This document shows, in pieces, positions 1 through 10,100 of a stretch of 50,224 nucleotides of DNA (position 1 is its first letter; the number at the start of each line of letters is the position of its first letter). The translations under genes and the position numbers were made by a program. Location of the stretch: positions 1 through 50,224 of the forward strand of contig ONHK01000016.1 of NCBI GenBank assembly GCA_900317625.1. Reading direction: 5' to 3'. The notes beneath the pieces were generated by a model. That model did not search any database. It had not been told where the DNA came from and worked only from the letters and a program-made list of their open reading frames with translations. Source of the stretch: an uncultured Treponema sp. Its GTDB lineage: Bacteria > Spirochaetota > Spirochaetia > Treponematales > Treponemataceae.

Positions 1-157
1 CAATTTATTCTGCCTTCCACCGGCTCTCCAGATCCGTCAATCTAGAGTACTACGCTTTTCTCGTTTTTTCTAATTACTTAATCGTAACGACTCCTTTTTT
101 ATTCTTATGTAACAGAAATGCACGTTAAGTTTTTGCTGCGCATTTCTGTTTTTCGTA
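1..157. other. Edge region without a confident gene
   Basis: In the trb order the next gene after trbC would be trbD, read leftward. On the minus strand a GGAG-like motif near 91-98 is followed by no usable start. One minus frame reads as a plausible peptide broken by an in-frame TAG at about 43-45. Nothing here can be called coding with confidence. The clearest structure is the hairpin at 111-150. Confidence 0.4.
111..150 (-). terminator. Hairpin just after the pilin gene
   Basis: There is a perfect 11-bp inverted repeat (AACAGAAATGC, with its complement at 140-150) and an 18-nt loop, starting 7 nt past the trbC stop. In the plus direction it is followed by TTTTT; in the minus direction it is not followed by a U-run. 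It may therefore act as a processing or attenuation hairpin that separates pilin expression from downstream genes rather than as a full terminator. Confidence 0.5.
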
Positions 158-511
158 TTAATTAAATGAGCCTACTGTAACTCCATCGTAAATCCATGTA
201 ATAAGGCTTACAGAGCCGAGAATTCCAGCTATTCCAAAGAAAACCGGAACCAAGGTTGAGACAATTCCGTCCTGTCCTTTAAGTTTTCCCCATGCGATTC
301 CGCCAAAACAACCTGCAAGCATGATGGCAAGAGCCGCCTTTAAACCTGTTGATGTAAGAACTGTAAGGAGTTTGTTTCCTACACTGTCAAAAACACCAAG
401 ATCACTGTCTGCGAAAGTCTGGCTTACAGCGACAAATGAAAATAGAATCATAATCACAAGATTCTTGTTCTGTTTTAGAAATTCTGAAAGTTTTTTTAGT
501 TTTTTCTGCAT
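158..511 (-). CDS. trbC: TrbC/VirB2-like conjugative pilin subunit
   Basis: This 117-residue protein has the layout of VirB2/TrbC pilins: a basic N-terminus, a signal segment ending around AVSQTFA before DSD (residues ~18-35), then two long hydrophobic segments (about 55-75 and 85-112) joined by a short basic loop (GKLKGQ). Members of this family are inserted in the inner membrane and assembled into the conjugative pilus. A strong AGGAG lies 7 nt before the ATG. It follows the TrbB-type ATPase gene by 24 bp, which is the RP4 trbB-trbC order. The family is inferred from topology and context more than from sequence, since pilins diverge quickly. Confidence 0.8.
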   Translation of the reverse strand: MQKKLKKLSEFLKQNKNLVIMILFSFVAVSQTFADSDLGVFDSVGNKLLTVLTSTGLKAALAIMLAGCFGGIAWGKLKGQDGIVSTLVPVFFGIAGILGSVSLITWIYDGVTVGSFN

Positions 512-535
512 TTTTTTCTCCTGCTTTTTGTTTTT

Positions 536-1504
536 TTATAAAAGATTATTTGCGGCAAGTTCAGAGATGAATGAATCAGTTTCTTCCTTTACATTCATTA
601 TCTCGTCTACATGAACGCCGTTTTTGTCGCGTTTCAGATGTACCACAAACTGTATAATCTCGCTCAGATGGTTTGCAGTTTCCGGGTCATCTTTCTGCAA
701 CATACCTTTAATTCGCATCAAGGTAGAAGCTCCGTTTATCGCGTGAAATGTGCTGACTCCTCCGTGCGGAGTTGTACGCCACGCATCAATAAGTTCCTGC
801 ATTACATTTGCCCGTCTTACCTCCCCGAAAATTACTCTTTGCGGTGTGAATCTTAATGATTCCTCTACTGCTTTCCACGCAAACTCCTTTGGTACACAAA
901 GCATTGTTTTCATTCTTGCCTTGCATTGAAGTTCTGGTGTGTCCTCTACAATGTAGAAGTTGTCGTCCGGTGTAATTTCCGTCATTTTATGCAATATCGC
1001 ATTTGTCAAAGTTGTTTTTCCGCTTCCTGTTGAACCGGAAACAATTATGTTTTTGTTTTCTGTTATGGCTTTCAGAATCTGGTCATATTCTCCTTTTGTC
1101 ATTTGTCCGTGCTCCAGATACTGTTCCAATGTATAGACATTGGAGGGCGGTTTTCGGATTTGGATTTCACTTCGCTGTGTTACTTTCATAAGTCCGGTAA
1201 GTCGCGCGTTGTATTTTGGAATCACAGTTTCAAGGCATGGGAAGCCTGACAATGTGTCAAGGTTTATGTCCTGTATTGCCGCGGCAGCCTTTATGATTCT
1301 TTCTGTCATGAAATCCGGAAGATATTTCCCGGTAAATTCCTTGCCCCTGTCAAATCTGGTTACAATTATTTCCCCAGAATCCACTACCGCGACATCTGTT
1401 ACGGTTGGTTCTTCCAGATAAGGAACAATTTCTTTCATGTCATCTGAAAGAAGGTTGTCAAGCATTCTTTTCTTTTTTAGTTCTTCTGCGTTCTCCTGAT
1501 CCAT
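536..1504 (-). CDS. trbB: TrbB/VirB11-family type IV secretion ATPase
   Basis: This 322-residue protein is of normal size for VirB11/TrbB. A Walker A motif GSTGSGKTT lies near residue 158, followed by the acidic VEDTPELQ box, and by a conserved GEVRR...ALIDAWRTTPHGG-type region with His-box (TPHGGVSTFHA). Family members form cytoplasmic hexamers that power pilus assembly and substrate transfer at the inner membrane. The N-terminal domain (residues ~20-110) matches the VirB11 N-terminal fold region. It starts 3 bp after the preceding ribbon-helix-helix gene and is followed by the pilin gene, so the three are almost certainly co-transcribed. Confidence 0.93.
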   Translation of the reverse strand: MDQENAEELKKKRMLDNLLSDDMKEIVPYLEEPTVTDVAVVDSGEIIVTRFDRGKEFTGKYLPDFMTERIIKAAAAIQDINLDTLSGFPCLETVIPKYNARLTGLMKVTQRSEIQIRKPPSNVYTLEQYLEHGQMTKGEYDQILKAITENKNIIVSGSTGSGKTTLTNAILHKMTEITPDDNFYIVEDTPELQCKARMKTMLCVPKEFAWKAVEESLRFTPQRVIFGEVRRANVMQELIDAWRTTPHGGVSTFHAINGASTLMRIKGMLQKDDPETANHLSEIIQFVVHLKRDKNGVHVDEIMNVKEETDSFISELAANNLL

Positions 1505-1507
1505 TAT

Positions 1508-1963
1508 CTATTGCTGTTCCCCAAAATTTTCCGGTCTTTCTTTTTCTGTCAAAAAATCCGCTACAATCTGTTCATAGATTGATTTGTAGGATTTATTGTC
1601 CTGTTTATACATATCAACAAATTTGTTTTTTCTTGCCTCTCCTTTTGCAAATGCGATTCTCTTTGCCTCGCCGTCTGGAAGAGCGTCAAAATCAGCGCCG
1701 GATAGAGTGAAGTAATATTTGAGCCAATAGACAAACATTCCAGAGAAAACTTTTATTTCCCTTTTTACGTTCATCAGTTCGCTTTTGAAGCTGCCGATTG
1801 TAGCCACAAGCTCGTCCTGTATCTCAAGGTCGCTTGAAAGCTGTTTTTCAACGCATTTTCTTACAAACTCTGATTCACTTATTTTTCTTGCGGCGGCTCT
1901 TGCCTTTATTTCCTCGTAGCACTCAGCCGTAAATCTGATTGAGCAACGTTTGTCAATTGCCAT
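1508..1963 (-). CDS. Ribbon-helix-helix protein, likely relaxosome or regulatory factor
   Basis: The product has 151 residues from the ATG at 1963, chosen because AGGAGG lies 10 nt upstream; a longer frame to 2041 has no such site. The N-terminus (CSIRFTAECYEEIKARA then SESEFVRKCVEKQL) is a ribbon-helix-helix/MobC-like DNA-binding pattern, followed by a helical region and a charged tail. In conjugative elements such proteins often assist the relaxase at oriT or repress transfer genes. No relaxase is visible in this window, so the role is inferred. The start overlaps the end of the upstream gene by 11 bp, which suggests translational coupling. Confidence 0.65.
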   Translation of the reverse strand: MAIDKRCSIRFTAECYEEIKARAAARKISESEFVRKCVEKQLSSDLEIQDELVATIGSFKSELMNVKREIKVFSGMFVYWLKYYFTLSGADFDALPDGEAKRIAFAKGEARKNKFVDMYKQDNKSYKSIYEQIVADFLTEKERPENFGEQQ

Positions 1964-2459
1964 AATGCTCGTCCTCCTGGATTGAATATTTCCGCGCGTT
2001 TTTAAGCATTCCGTCCGCCTTGATGTTCGCGTCGCGGACAATTTTTTCTGCTTTCAGCTGCGCTTCTTTGACAGGTTTTTCTGCCAGTGTTTCTATTGTC
2101 TTGTGCAGGTATCTGTTCATAACGTTGTCTACAAAAATGTTATAAAGTCCGCATGTTGTAAAAACTCCGGCAAAAAACATTCCTGCCCCAAAAGTTATGA
2201 TTTTCAGTTTTGTGCGTACTGAAATTTCAGATATTGCATAGACTGCCTGGCTTGACATAAGTTTTATCTTCTGGACTTTCGCCTCAAGGTTCTCAACAAG
2301 TATGTCAAGCGAATAGTTTATGTTTCTTGCGGTGCGTTCTGCGGTTCTGTTCAGCGATGCAAGATTTTCTGTATATTTTCTTTCCTGGTCTTCTGCCGGA
2401 AGATTTTTCTCTGTTTTCTCTGCTGGAAGCGGATTGTAAAGATTCCTGTTTTCATTCAT
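1953..2459 (-). CDS. Small membrane protein with coiled-coil flanks
   Basis: I do not recognise a family for this 168-residue protein. It has a polar N-terminus, a helical stretch (about 35-75), one or two hydrophobic segments (about 88-112, containing FGAGMFFAGVFTTCGLYNIF) and a charged helical C-terminus rich in K, E and A. The layout resembles small membrane-anchored transfer accessory proteins such as MobB- or TraM-like factors, but that is analogy only. It starts 4 bp after the rep-like gene and overlaps the ribbon-helix-helix gene, placing it in the transfer operon. Confidence 0.6.
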   Translation of the reverse strand: MNENRNLYNPLPAEKTEKNLPAEDQERKYTENLASLNRTAERTARNINYSLDILVENLEAKVQKIKLMSSQAVYAISEISVRTKLKIITFGAGMFFAGVFTTCGLYNIFVDNVMNRYLHKTIETLAEKPVKEAQLKAEKIVRDANIKADGMLKNARKYSIQEDEHYGN

Positions 2460-2462
2460 GGC

Positions 2463-3590
2463 TTAAATCACTCCGTATTTTTTATAGATTCTGTTTTTTT
2501 CAGTGTCCCAGGCGGAAATATTTTTTATCTCATGCATTTTTTGGATTTCTGAATTCATATCACGTTTCATTTCCGCCGGAAGCATGTATATTTTTCTGCG
2601 GAAAGCAATTTTTTCAGGCTCATCACGCTCGTTTAGCAGAAGTCCGCATACCGGGCAGTCGTTGTAAAGCGGATGCTCGGCGCCGCAACACTTGCACTTT
2701 GTCTTTGGCGCATTTTTACACTTGTCATCTGTATTCTTGGAATCTTTTTGTGTTTTCTCAAAAAGAAATTTAGAGATGTTCGGCTCGCTAAGGATTGTCC
2801 TGAAAAAATATCCTGTAAAGTTCGAGACATTCTTTTTTTGCAGTGTTTCGTATGTCCAGTTTATATATTCCTCTGCGTGAAGTTGTCGTTCTGCACATAG
2901 TTTTGAGAGTTTAGGAATAAAGTCAGCTGTGAAAAGTCTTGTGTTTCCAAAAAGTTTTTTTAATGTTTCTGAAATTTCTGTCTGTCTTTCTGTTTTTTCC
3001 GGCTCTTTTTGTTCAGGTTTTTGTTCCTGTTGTTTTTCCTGATTCTGATTTTGTTCTTCTGGTTCCAGATTTTTTATTTCCTGGATTTTATTTTCAGAAG
3101 ATAGATTTTTAAATTCTTTTAAAGAATTCTTATTGGGTAAACTTTGTTTAATACCCCCATTAAACAAAGTTGAATACCCCATTAAACTTTGTTTACCGCT
3201 TTCATTTTGTACAGTATTAAACTTTGTTGAATGGTTCTGCGGCTCTTTTGTTGTTTCATCAGCTATTAAACTAAGTTTACTTTTATTATTTATAGTAATA
3301 TTTTCTCTTGATTTTGCTGTAAAGTAGCGGCACAGATGCGTATTGTTCGCCTGTTTTTCGGCTATTTTTACAATAAGACCTTTTTCAATAAGAGATTTTA
3401 AGTTTTTTATAACGCCCTGCTTTGAGGAATTTGTCCATTCCGCAAGGTATGATAGTCCGCCGTGGTAATCGCTTTTTCCGTCCTGAGAGAAACCATGGAT
3501 TATTGAGTATATAAGAAGGTCATTGCCTTTTAGTTTCAGCTCATTTATCATCCAGCCGGCGATATGCACAAAATTGTCATCTTTTATCAT
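2463..3590 (-). CDS. Replication-initiator-like winged-helix protein with zinc-finger tail
   Basis: The product has 375 residues from the ATG at 3590, preceded by GGGAGG at 8 nt. The N-terminal ~80 residues (GWMINELKLKGNDLLIYSIIHGFSQ, then SYLAEWTNSSKQGVIKNLKSLIEKGLI, quoted in parts) match the winged-helix N-terminus common in plasmid and ICE replication initiators and phage replication proteins. A low-complexity Q/E/K linker (about 180-215) separates it from a DnaD-like helical region and a C-terminal CxCC...CPVCG zinc-finger-like motif (~300-325). Five copies of a 14-bp A+T-rich repeat lie inside the gene at 3138-3279, the arrangement seen in RepA_N-type replicons. Function as initiator is likely but not proven. 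Confidence 0.65.
   Translation of the reverse strand: MIKDDNFVHIAGWMINELKLKGNDLLIYSIIHGFSQDGKSDYHGGLSYLAEWTNSSKQGVIKNLKSLIEKGLIVKIAEKQANNTHLCRYFTAKSRENITINNKSKLSLIADETTKEPQNHSTKFNTVQNESGKQSLMGYSTLFNGGIKQSLPNKNSLKEFKNLSSENKIQEIKNLEPEEQNQNQEKQQEQKPEQKEPEKTERQTEISETLKKLFGNTRLFTADFIPKLSKLCAERQLHAEEYINWTYETLQKKNVSNFTGYFFRTILSEPNISKFLFEKTQKDSKNTDDKCKNAPKTKCKCCGAEHPLYNDCPVCGLLLNERDEPEKIAFRRKIYMLPAEMKRDMNSEIQKMHEIKNISAWDTEKNRIYKKYGVI
3138..3279. repeat. Five iteron-like repeats inside the rep-like gene
   Basis: Copies of TTAAACTTTGTTKA occur at 3138-3150, 3160-3174 (inverted), 3182-3195, 3217-3230 and 3266-3279 (one mismatch region, CTAAG). Each is itself near-palindromic (TAAAC-3-GTTTA). They encode a variable linker of the protein, so conservation at DNA level is notable. 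This is a candidate initiator-binding site or origin. Confidence 0.6.
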
Positions 3591-3592
3591 GG

Positions 3593-4162
3593 TTATCTTC
3601 CTCCCCATATTCCTTTTTCTGCCTGTATTGCCTGGATTTCAGCGTCAGAAAATTCTTTCATGTATTTTTCGTTGAACATGAACGCGTTGTAATAGCGTCC
3701 ATAGCCGTCTTCTATAAGGTTTTTGTTAAGAAGCGTTGAATTGCAAAGCCAGATATATGCTAATAGCCGTCCGTATTTATCGCGCATGGAGCTTATATCG
3801 TCGAGCTGTATATTGACTTCCTCTTTGTAATATCTGTTTGTATAAAGAAATGCTTCCTCAGCAAAATATTCAGCTTCTGCCTCTTTATGAAGATTCAGTT
3901 CCGGTGTGTTCACTCCAATCAGCCGAACAGTCTCGTTTTTTGTGCAGTTTTCAGGAAGTTTGCTCTTGAACTGGATTTTCACTGTGTCACCGTCAATGAC
4001 TGCTGTTATTTTTGCCGGATATAAAATTTCGCTTATCTCTGATTTTTCACGGTCTGGCTCATTTTCCTTTTGGTAGCATGATATGTTTACTGTAGCCGCA
4101 AGAATCAATAAGGAAATAAAAGAGAAATAGAAAAAATATATTATGATGGTTGTCTTTTTCAT
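3593..4162 (-). CDS. Exported staphylococcal-nuclease-like endonuclease, possible lipoprotein
   Basis: This 189-residue protein starts with a hydrophobic export segment (residues 5-28) ending in NISC, a possible relaxed spirochaete lipobox. The mature part is a thermonuclease/SNase fold: VIDGDTVKI (~55), RLIGVNTPE with the catalytic Arg and Glu (~83-91), DKYGRLLAYIW with the second catalytic Arg (~128), and LIEDGYGRYY. Such nucleases cleave DNA and RNA with calcium. GGAGG lies 9 nt before the ATG. It sits between the giant polyvalent gene and the rep-like gene, so it travels with the element. It may protect against or process extracellular DNA, or act during entry, but the role is unknown. 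Confidence 0.88.
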   Translation of the reverse strand: MKKTTIIIYFFYFSFISLLILAATVNISCYQKENEPDREKSEISEILYPAKITAVIDGDTVKIQFKSKLPENCTKNETVRLIGVNTPELNLHKEAEAEYFAEEAFLYTNRYYKEEVNIQLDDISSMRDKYGRLLAYIWLCNSTLLNKNLIEDGYGRYYNAFMFNEKYMKEFSDAEIQAIQAEKGIWGGR

Positions 4163-4180
4163 GTTTTAATGCCTCCGTTT

Positions 4181-7100
4181 TTATTTGCCCATTCCAATCA
4201 GACTGATTTCTTTATCAGGGCTTAGAGTTTTTCCTAAGCTCTTATTATTGGAATGGGCTTTTTCAAAAGATATTTGCTTTGTTGTTTCATTGCTTATGCT
4301 TTGAGCCTGCTGCCCGATTTCCTTCAGGATGTCATATTTCTCAAGCTTGAAATTCTCTTCAAGTTTTTTTACAAGATTCTTTTTGACTTCCTCCACGGTT
4401 TCCTTGTCTGTTATGAATTCTGCGTTTGTGTTGCATGCGGCAAGGTATTTTCCAAGGAATGTCTCTGGTTCTTTTATTCCCAGTGCCTCGATTTTCAGAT
4501 TCCTGGCCGTCAGTTTTTCTTCTTCTGCAAGTGATTTATATTCATTGCTGAAAAGAGATGCCAGTTTTTTGTTATCCATTGTGTTCTTTTCAATAAAGTT
4601 GCTTAATTTTCTGTTTTCCAGTTCTATTGATTTCTTTGTGTTCTTTTTTAATTCATCAAAATCAATATCCTTGAATTTTCTCTGAAGGTTTATTTCAAGA
4701 TTTTTTTCAGAATTCAGCTGGATTCCAAATGTGTCCTCGAATGCGCTTCTTTCAGTGTCGCGATAGTCAGCCGGAAGTCTTTCAAAATAATTTCTAAGAA
4801 AGTTTTTGCGTTCTTCTATTTCATCAACAGACAAAGTTCTTTCTTCTTTTATTGCAAATCTTGACTGGATTTCCTTAAGATGTTCATGGGCAATCCTTAT
4901 CCTTATATCAGTAATTTCTTTTTGTCCGTTCGGAATATTTTCAAAATGGCGTATAAGGTCGCGGTAACTTCTTATTTTGTCCGGGCGTTGCTGCTGTAAT
5001 GTATGCGCGTAGATTTTGTCAGGTTCTTTGCATGATTCAGGCATAAAATATCTTGTTCTTACGACTGTATTTTTTTCTGCAAGAAGGCTTGTGTCTGTAA
5101 GCGCGAAATTCTTTTGAAGGTTTTCTTTTGTGTTCAGTACGATTGTTCCGGCGGCTTTTGCACCGGCTATGCTTGTTACAATTTCTCCTTCCATTTCGTG
5201 CTGTTTATGATAGATTTGGGCTAAAAGTTGTGATTCTCCGCTGAAAGGAAGTCCATTTGACGCGTTTATTATTGCCTGCGGATGCATTATTATTCTTTGA
5301 AAATCGTCTTCTGTATTGAAGAATGGAGCTATTCCTTTTTTTACGCCTTCCAGTAAGTCTTTTCCTGCTTGCCGTATAATGTCAGATTTTGATTTTCTTG
5401 GCTGCATTTTGTTTTTCGGCTCTTCTGTAGAGGCTATTTCTTGAGAATCCTGTTCTTCCCTGGACTTTAAGACTTCTTTTAATTGGTCAAATTTCTTCTG
5501 AAGTCCAGGTTCTGTTTGTTGAAGCTCTGATTCTGCTGCATTCTGCATATTTTTTTCTGTTTCAAGCAATTTTTTTACAGTTGACAACGCAAAATCCTCG
5601 TTGTATTCTTTATTCAAGGGAACAGAAATGGTACTTAATCTGTCAGCCCTTGTCGGATTGACTATCCCCAGTTCATTTTGAACTCGCTGCTCAATCACTT
5701 GCCCGACTTTTGCAGCTGCATAAACAAGCTGGTCGGGCATTTTTATTTTATTCACAATATTGTTTATATCTCTTGGATGTGCTGTTATGGAGACATTTTC
5801 ACCGTTGATATTCACAACAACATCCTGAATAGTCTTTGTTTTTTCATCAAACACAAATGATTTTATATAGTTATGTGAATGGCTTCCTTCCCTTTCCTCG
5901 TCAATGACAATATCCGGTGTCGCCAATGTCTGGAATGTTGCAAGAAGGAATCTTTTCCTGTCTTTTGCGTCAAGTTTTTCAAACTGGTTTTCACCTAGTT
6001 TTACAGTTTCTAGTGGTGTTTGAACAATCGCACGCGGAAAGAGTTTGTCATAATTTGCCTTTGAGAAATCTATCTCAACAAGCGATTCTGCGTTTTGCTC
6101 CAAAGCGTCCTTTATGGTTTCTCTTGCGGTCATAACTATTGCTGCAAGCTGTTCTTTATCTTCCTGTTCAAGGATTTGAAGTTTTGTTCTTTCTGCATTA
6201 ATTGATTCTTGTTTTTCCAACGCATTTTTTTCAGTTGACAATGTAAAATCCTCGTTATACTCTTTATTCAAGGGAACAGAAATAGTACTTAATCTGTCAG
6301 CCCTTGTCGGATTGACTATCGACTGCGCTTCTTGCGTACGCTGCTCAATCACTTGCCCGACTTTCGCAGCTGCATAAACAGGCTGGTCGGGCATTTTTAT
6401 TTTTTCTTCATTAATTGACTTTTCTGTAACTTGTGATATAGTTTCTTCTGTAGCCAAAGTTGTTGATGATCGCAACATGGTAGCGATGGGGTGTTCTTTT
6501 TGAGCACGCCATATTGTAGGTTCGACTCCTACCGCAACTTTGGTGTAATTTTTTGAAAGCGAACTTGCATTTTCCTTTGATTGTGCTATACTTTCGTTAC
6601 CCATTGTTGTAGATGCCCTCAAAGCAGTAGAGGAGGCACTTGTTCTGAGTGTCTGTATTGTGGGAGCAACGCCCACCGCAACAATGGGATTTCTTTCTTC
6701 CGAAAATGCACTTTCCCTATCAACCTTTCCAAGCGTTACAAGATAGTTTCCAAGTTCATCTTTATTGAAAACAAGTTTGTTTATTTTCGTTCCATCATTT
6801 TTATCATCAAAGACTATTTGGAAATTCTGAAAAACAGTATCAACAACTGCAAAATCAGCATTTCTTAGAATTTCTGGAATTCTGCGATATTCTTCTGCAT
6901 CAAATGCTTGTCCATAGCCACCTTTCCTATCAGGTCTGATGTGCGTCGCATTCTTTTTCAGAATAAATGCGGAATCTTTTTCAAGTCCAAGTTTTTCAGA
7001 AAGTTGCTCATTAAGATTTGGTAAGCGAATTGCATTTGGAATATTCTTGTAGTCATTCAAAATGATTGAATCAACAATATCAGAAAATTCCTGATCACTT

Positions 7101-10100
7101 ATAACTTCAAGATTTTTAACATCATCTTCTTTCAATGTGTGATATATTTTCAGTTCAGGAATATCAGTTTGTGTCTTATTTTGCTTGTCATTCCAGTCAA
7201 TAACATTTTTTATTTGAGTTACAAGTTCTGTATTTTCAATTTTTATTTCTTTTGATGCAAATTTTCCAGCCTGTTTCGCTATTTCATCTTTGTTCAGATT
7301 GTTGTTTTCATATTTTGAAAGCAGAAATTGGTCTGGAATCTCAGGATTTACTGATTTTCTTACAATAATGCAAGGTATGGCATTTTCTTCCAATTTAGTA
7401 TTGGTTTCATTGAAAGAATCAGCATTTTTTTCGATTAAATCTTGTACTACGCTTGCATCAGTTCTTACTATGTATTCTTTAAAAGAGATTTTATCTGAGT
7501 TAAAATAATTAAAATCAGTATGTGCAACAACCTGCAAAGGAAACTGTCCGTCATTATATTCTTCAACTTCATGATGTTCTTTTTCTTGAGAACGTATTTC
7601 TGCTTCCATTGCGGCTTCGCTCATTCCGCCATTTACTTGGATTGATTCTATTCCGTTGTCCAAAATTTCGTTTTTTGTTTTTAAAACTTGTGCTTCTATC
7701 TCTTTCATTTCCCATGGAAGTTTGTACGGAAAATCTTTTATTGCACCCTGATTGACATATTCCTTTTGAAATTCCTGTTTTTCTGGATTCCAATGCTCAG
7801 CCGCTATCCATCTTGAAATACAATCCGTCTGGACTGCAAGATTTTTCATGTCTATATCATAATCATTTCTGAAAGCTGCAAATTGTCTTAATACTTTCTG
7901 CTCCTCTTCTGTTGCATACCTATAGACTGCGCGTATATTGCCATCTATCAAATTATCAAGAAGAGCATTTTCAGATGGAAAGTCATTATCACTTTTTAGT
8001 AATTCTTCCAGAGTTTCTCCGCTTTGGAATTTATACGTAGCCACAGTCAAATCTTCTTTTTCTTCTTGATATTCTTTTTCCATGTTTTTCTGCTGTTCTG
8101 CAAATTCTGAGAAGGTTTGGATTTTCTTGTAATCAGTGCCGTTGACAATATTTGAAGTAAGAGCTATATTATTTTTATCCGAATGGAGAACCGCTAAGGG
8201 GAATTGTACCCCGGCTGCCAGTTGCCATTCGGATATTTTTTTGTCATCTACATATCTACAGAGTCCATTTTCAGTCCACTTTTGAATTAAATCTGTTCCA
8301 TTTTTTGCAATTAATGTTCTGTCGTGAATACTTGTAATCTGATTTACTGTCAGTATAGAACGATTCTTTTTATAGTCAGAATCAATATTCATTGAAAAAG
8401 CAATAGGCTTTCCATTTGCTGCAAAAGTATCTGTAAGGCATAGAAAACTTTCTTTCTTGTTTTCTGTAGTTGTCTTATCACTGTCAAAAATCAAGACTGG
8501 TGAGGCAATGTTTTTTATAGAATCTTTTATTTCTTCATTAAAAAGAGAATGTTCATTCTTAGCTTTATTGATTATGCTTGTCTTTATGACAATTTCATTT
8601 TCACTTACATTTGCAGCTTTCAGAATTTCAGGAACTTTTTCAAATATAAATTCATCATTTTTCGGTCTTATTCCTTTATCCAGATAGTCATCAATTGCTT
8701 TGAATGTTTCCGCATTATCCTGCTGGAACTGATTTTTCCAATATTTCTGTGATTCAAAATTTTTACTGTTTTTCATTGCTATGTCCTCTTCTTGTTTCTG
8801 GAATTGAAAGTGTTCTTTTATCTTTATGTCCTCATCGTTGAAAATCACGTAATTGACGGCATTTTGTCTATCTCCAAAAACAGTTCCTGCCGGATATTGA
8901 ATTCCTGAAAATCCCATGTCTTTGAAGAATTTGCTTGTTTCCTTGTCTGCAGGAAAGTGAAGAATTGTTCCAACTGTTATATAAAGGTCTTTTCCAGAAC
9001 CTTTATTGGTCATAGATTCATTGTGAATTGCATAATTAAGTTGAGCGTAAAGAGGTAAAGTCTGAAAATCTTTTCTTATATATGAAATATTATTTATTCC
9101 AAGATTTTCTAGGCCACTTGCGATTTTTTTTATTGTTCGTATGCCAACCTTTTTTTCCCATTTAAGATAATTTTCATCAGGAATTTCAACTGTGTAAAAA
9201 TTTCGTTTGCCAGCTTTCCTTTTTCCATGCCCAGAGGCATAATCTTTCGCTATAGTTTCACTGTCAGTAACATAAGTTCCATATCCAAAAGCCATGTAAC
9301 CTTCGCCTGACAATCCATATTCAGAGGTATTGAATTTATCAAAGTTTGCACCGCTTCCGTGGTATGCGGTTTGAAATAAAATCGGGTTGTTTTGAATTAT
9401 GTTGTTTTTTTCATAGTCTTGTATTATACTTTTAGCAAGGGTTGCTCCTCGTAAACTGCGCCGGGTTGCATTCGGTTCTCCAGAATACGGAGTAACCTTT
9501 TTTATTTCATCAAGAGTAAAAATATCATGTATATATAAAGCTTTATCTCTACCAGCAACATGTTTTACCCTAATAAATAAGATGTTTTTATCATTATCTA
9601 TAGTAATTGGTGCAGCAAAATAATAATTATTCTGACGTTTTCCTTCAAAATCTTTTATAACGCCTAGATATGTTCCTTTTTCAAGAGTGTCTTTTATTGC
9701 TGGAATCGCATAAAGTTTATTTTTGTAAATTGTATGAGAAAGGCTGTGCCGTAAACCTGTCTCTGAAATCTCAATATTGCCAATTTTTGTCTTAGCGTTT
9801 TCTACTGGATTATTTTTTATATAATTCAAGGCAAAATCTTTTAAATTTGAACCATCGTAATTAAATTCTTTAGTTGAAATTTCTTTTATTGGTTTTCCTT
9901 CAAGAATGCTATCGCTTACATCAGTTGTATCACCGGAATCAAGCTCAAAAAAGATAGAATTTGTTTTATCAAAATAATCACTAAATGAAACTTCCATCTG
10001 CACGGCTTTTTCAGCCTGTACCAGGATGTTGTCATCAAGTTCTACAAATTTCTGGTAAACGGATGCGATTTTTTCATTTATTTCTATGTGCTGTTTTACA

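Noticed and set aside
9437..9500. A tRNA-like inverted repeat (AAGGGTTGCTCC with GGAGTAACCTTT) inside the giant gene
   Set aside because: The stem needs wobble pairs, there is no T-loop or D-loop consensus, and the encoded residues match the conserved end of a PBECR-like domain. It is most likely coincidence from coding sequence.
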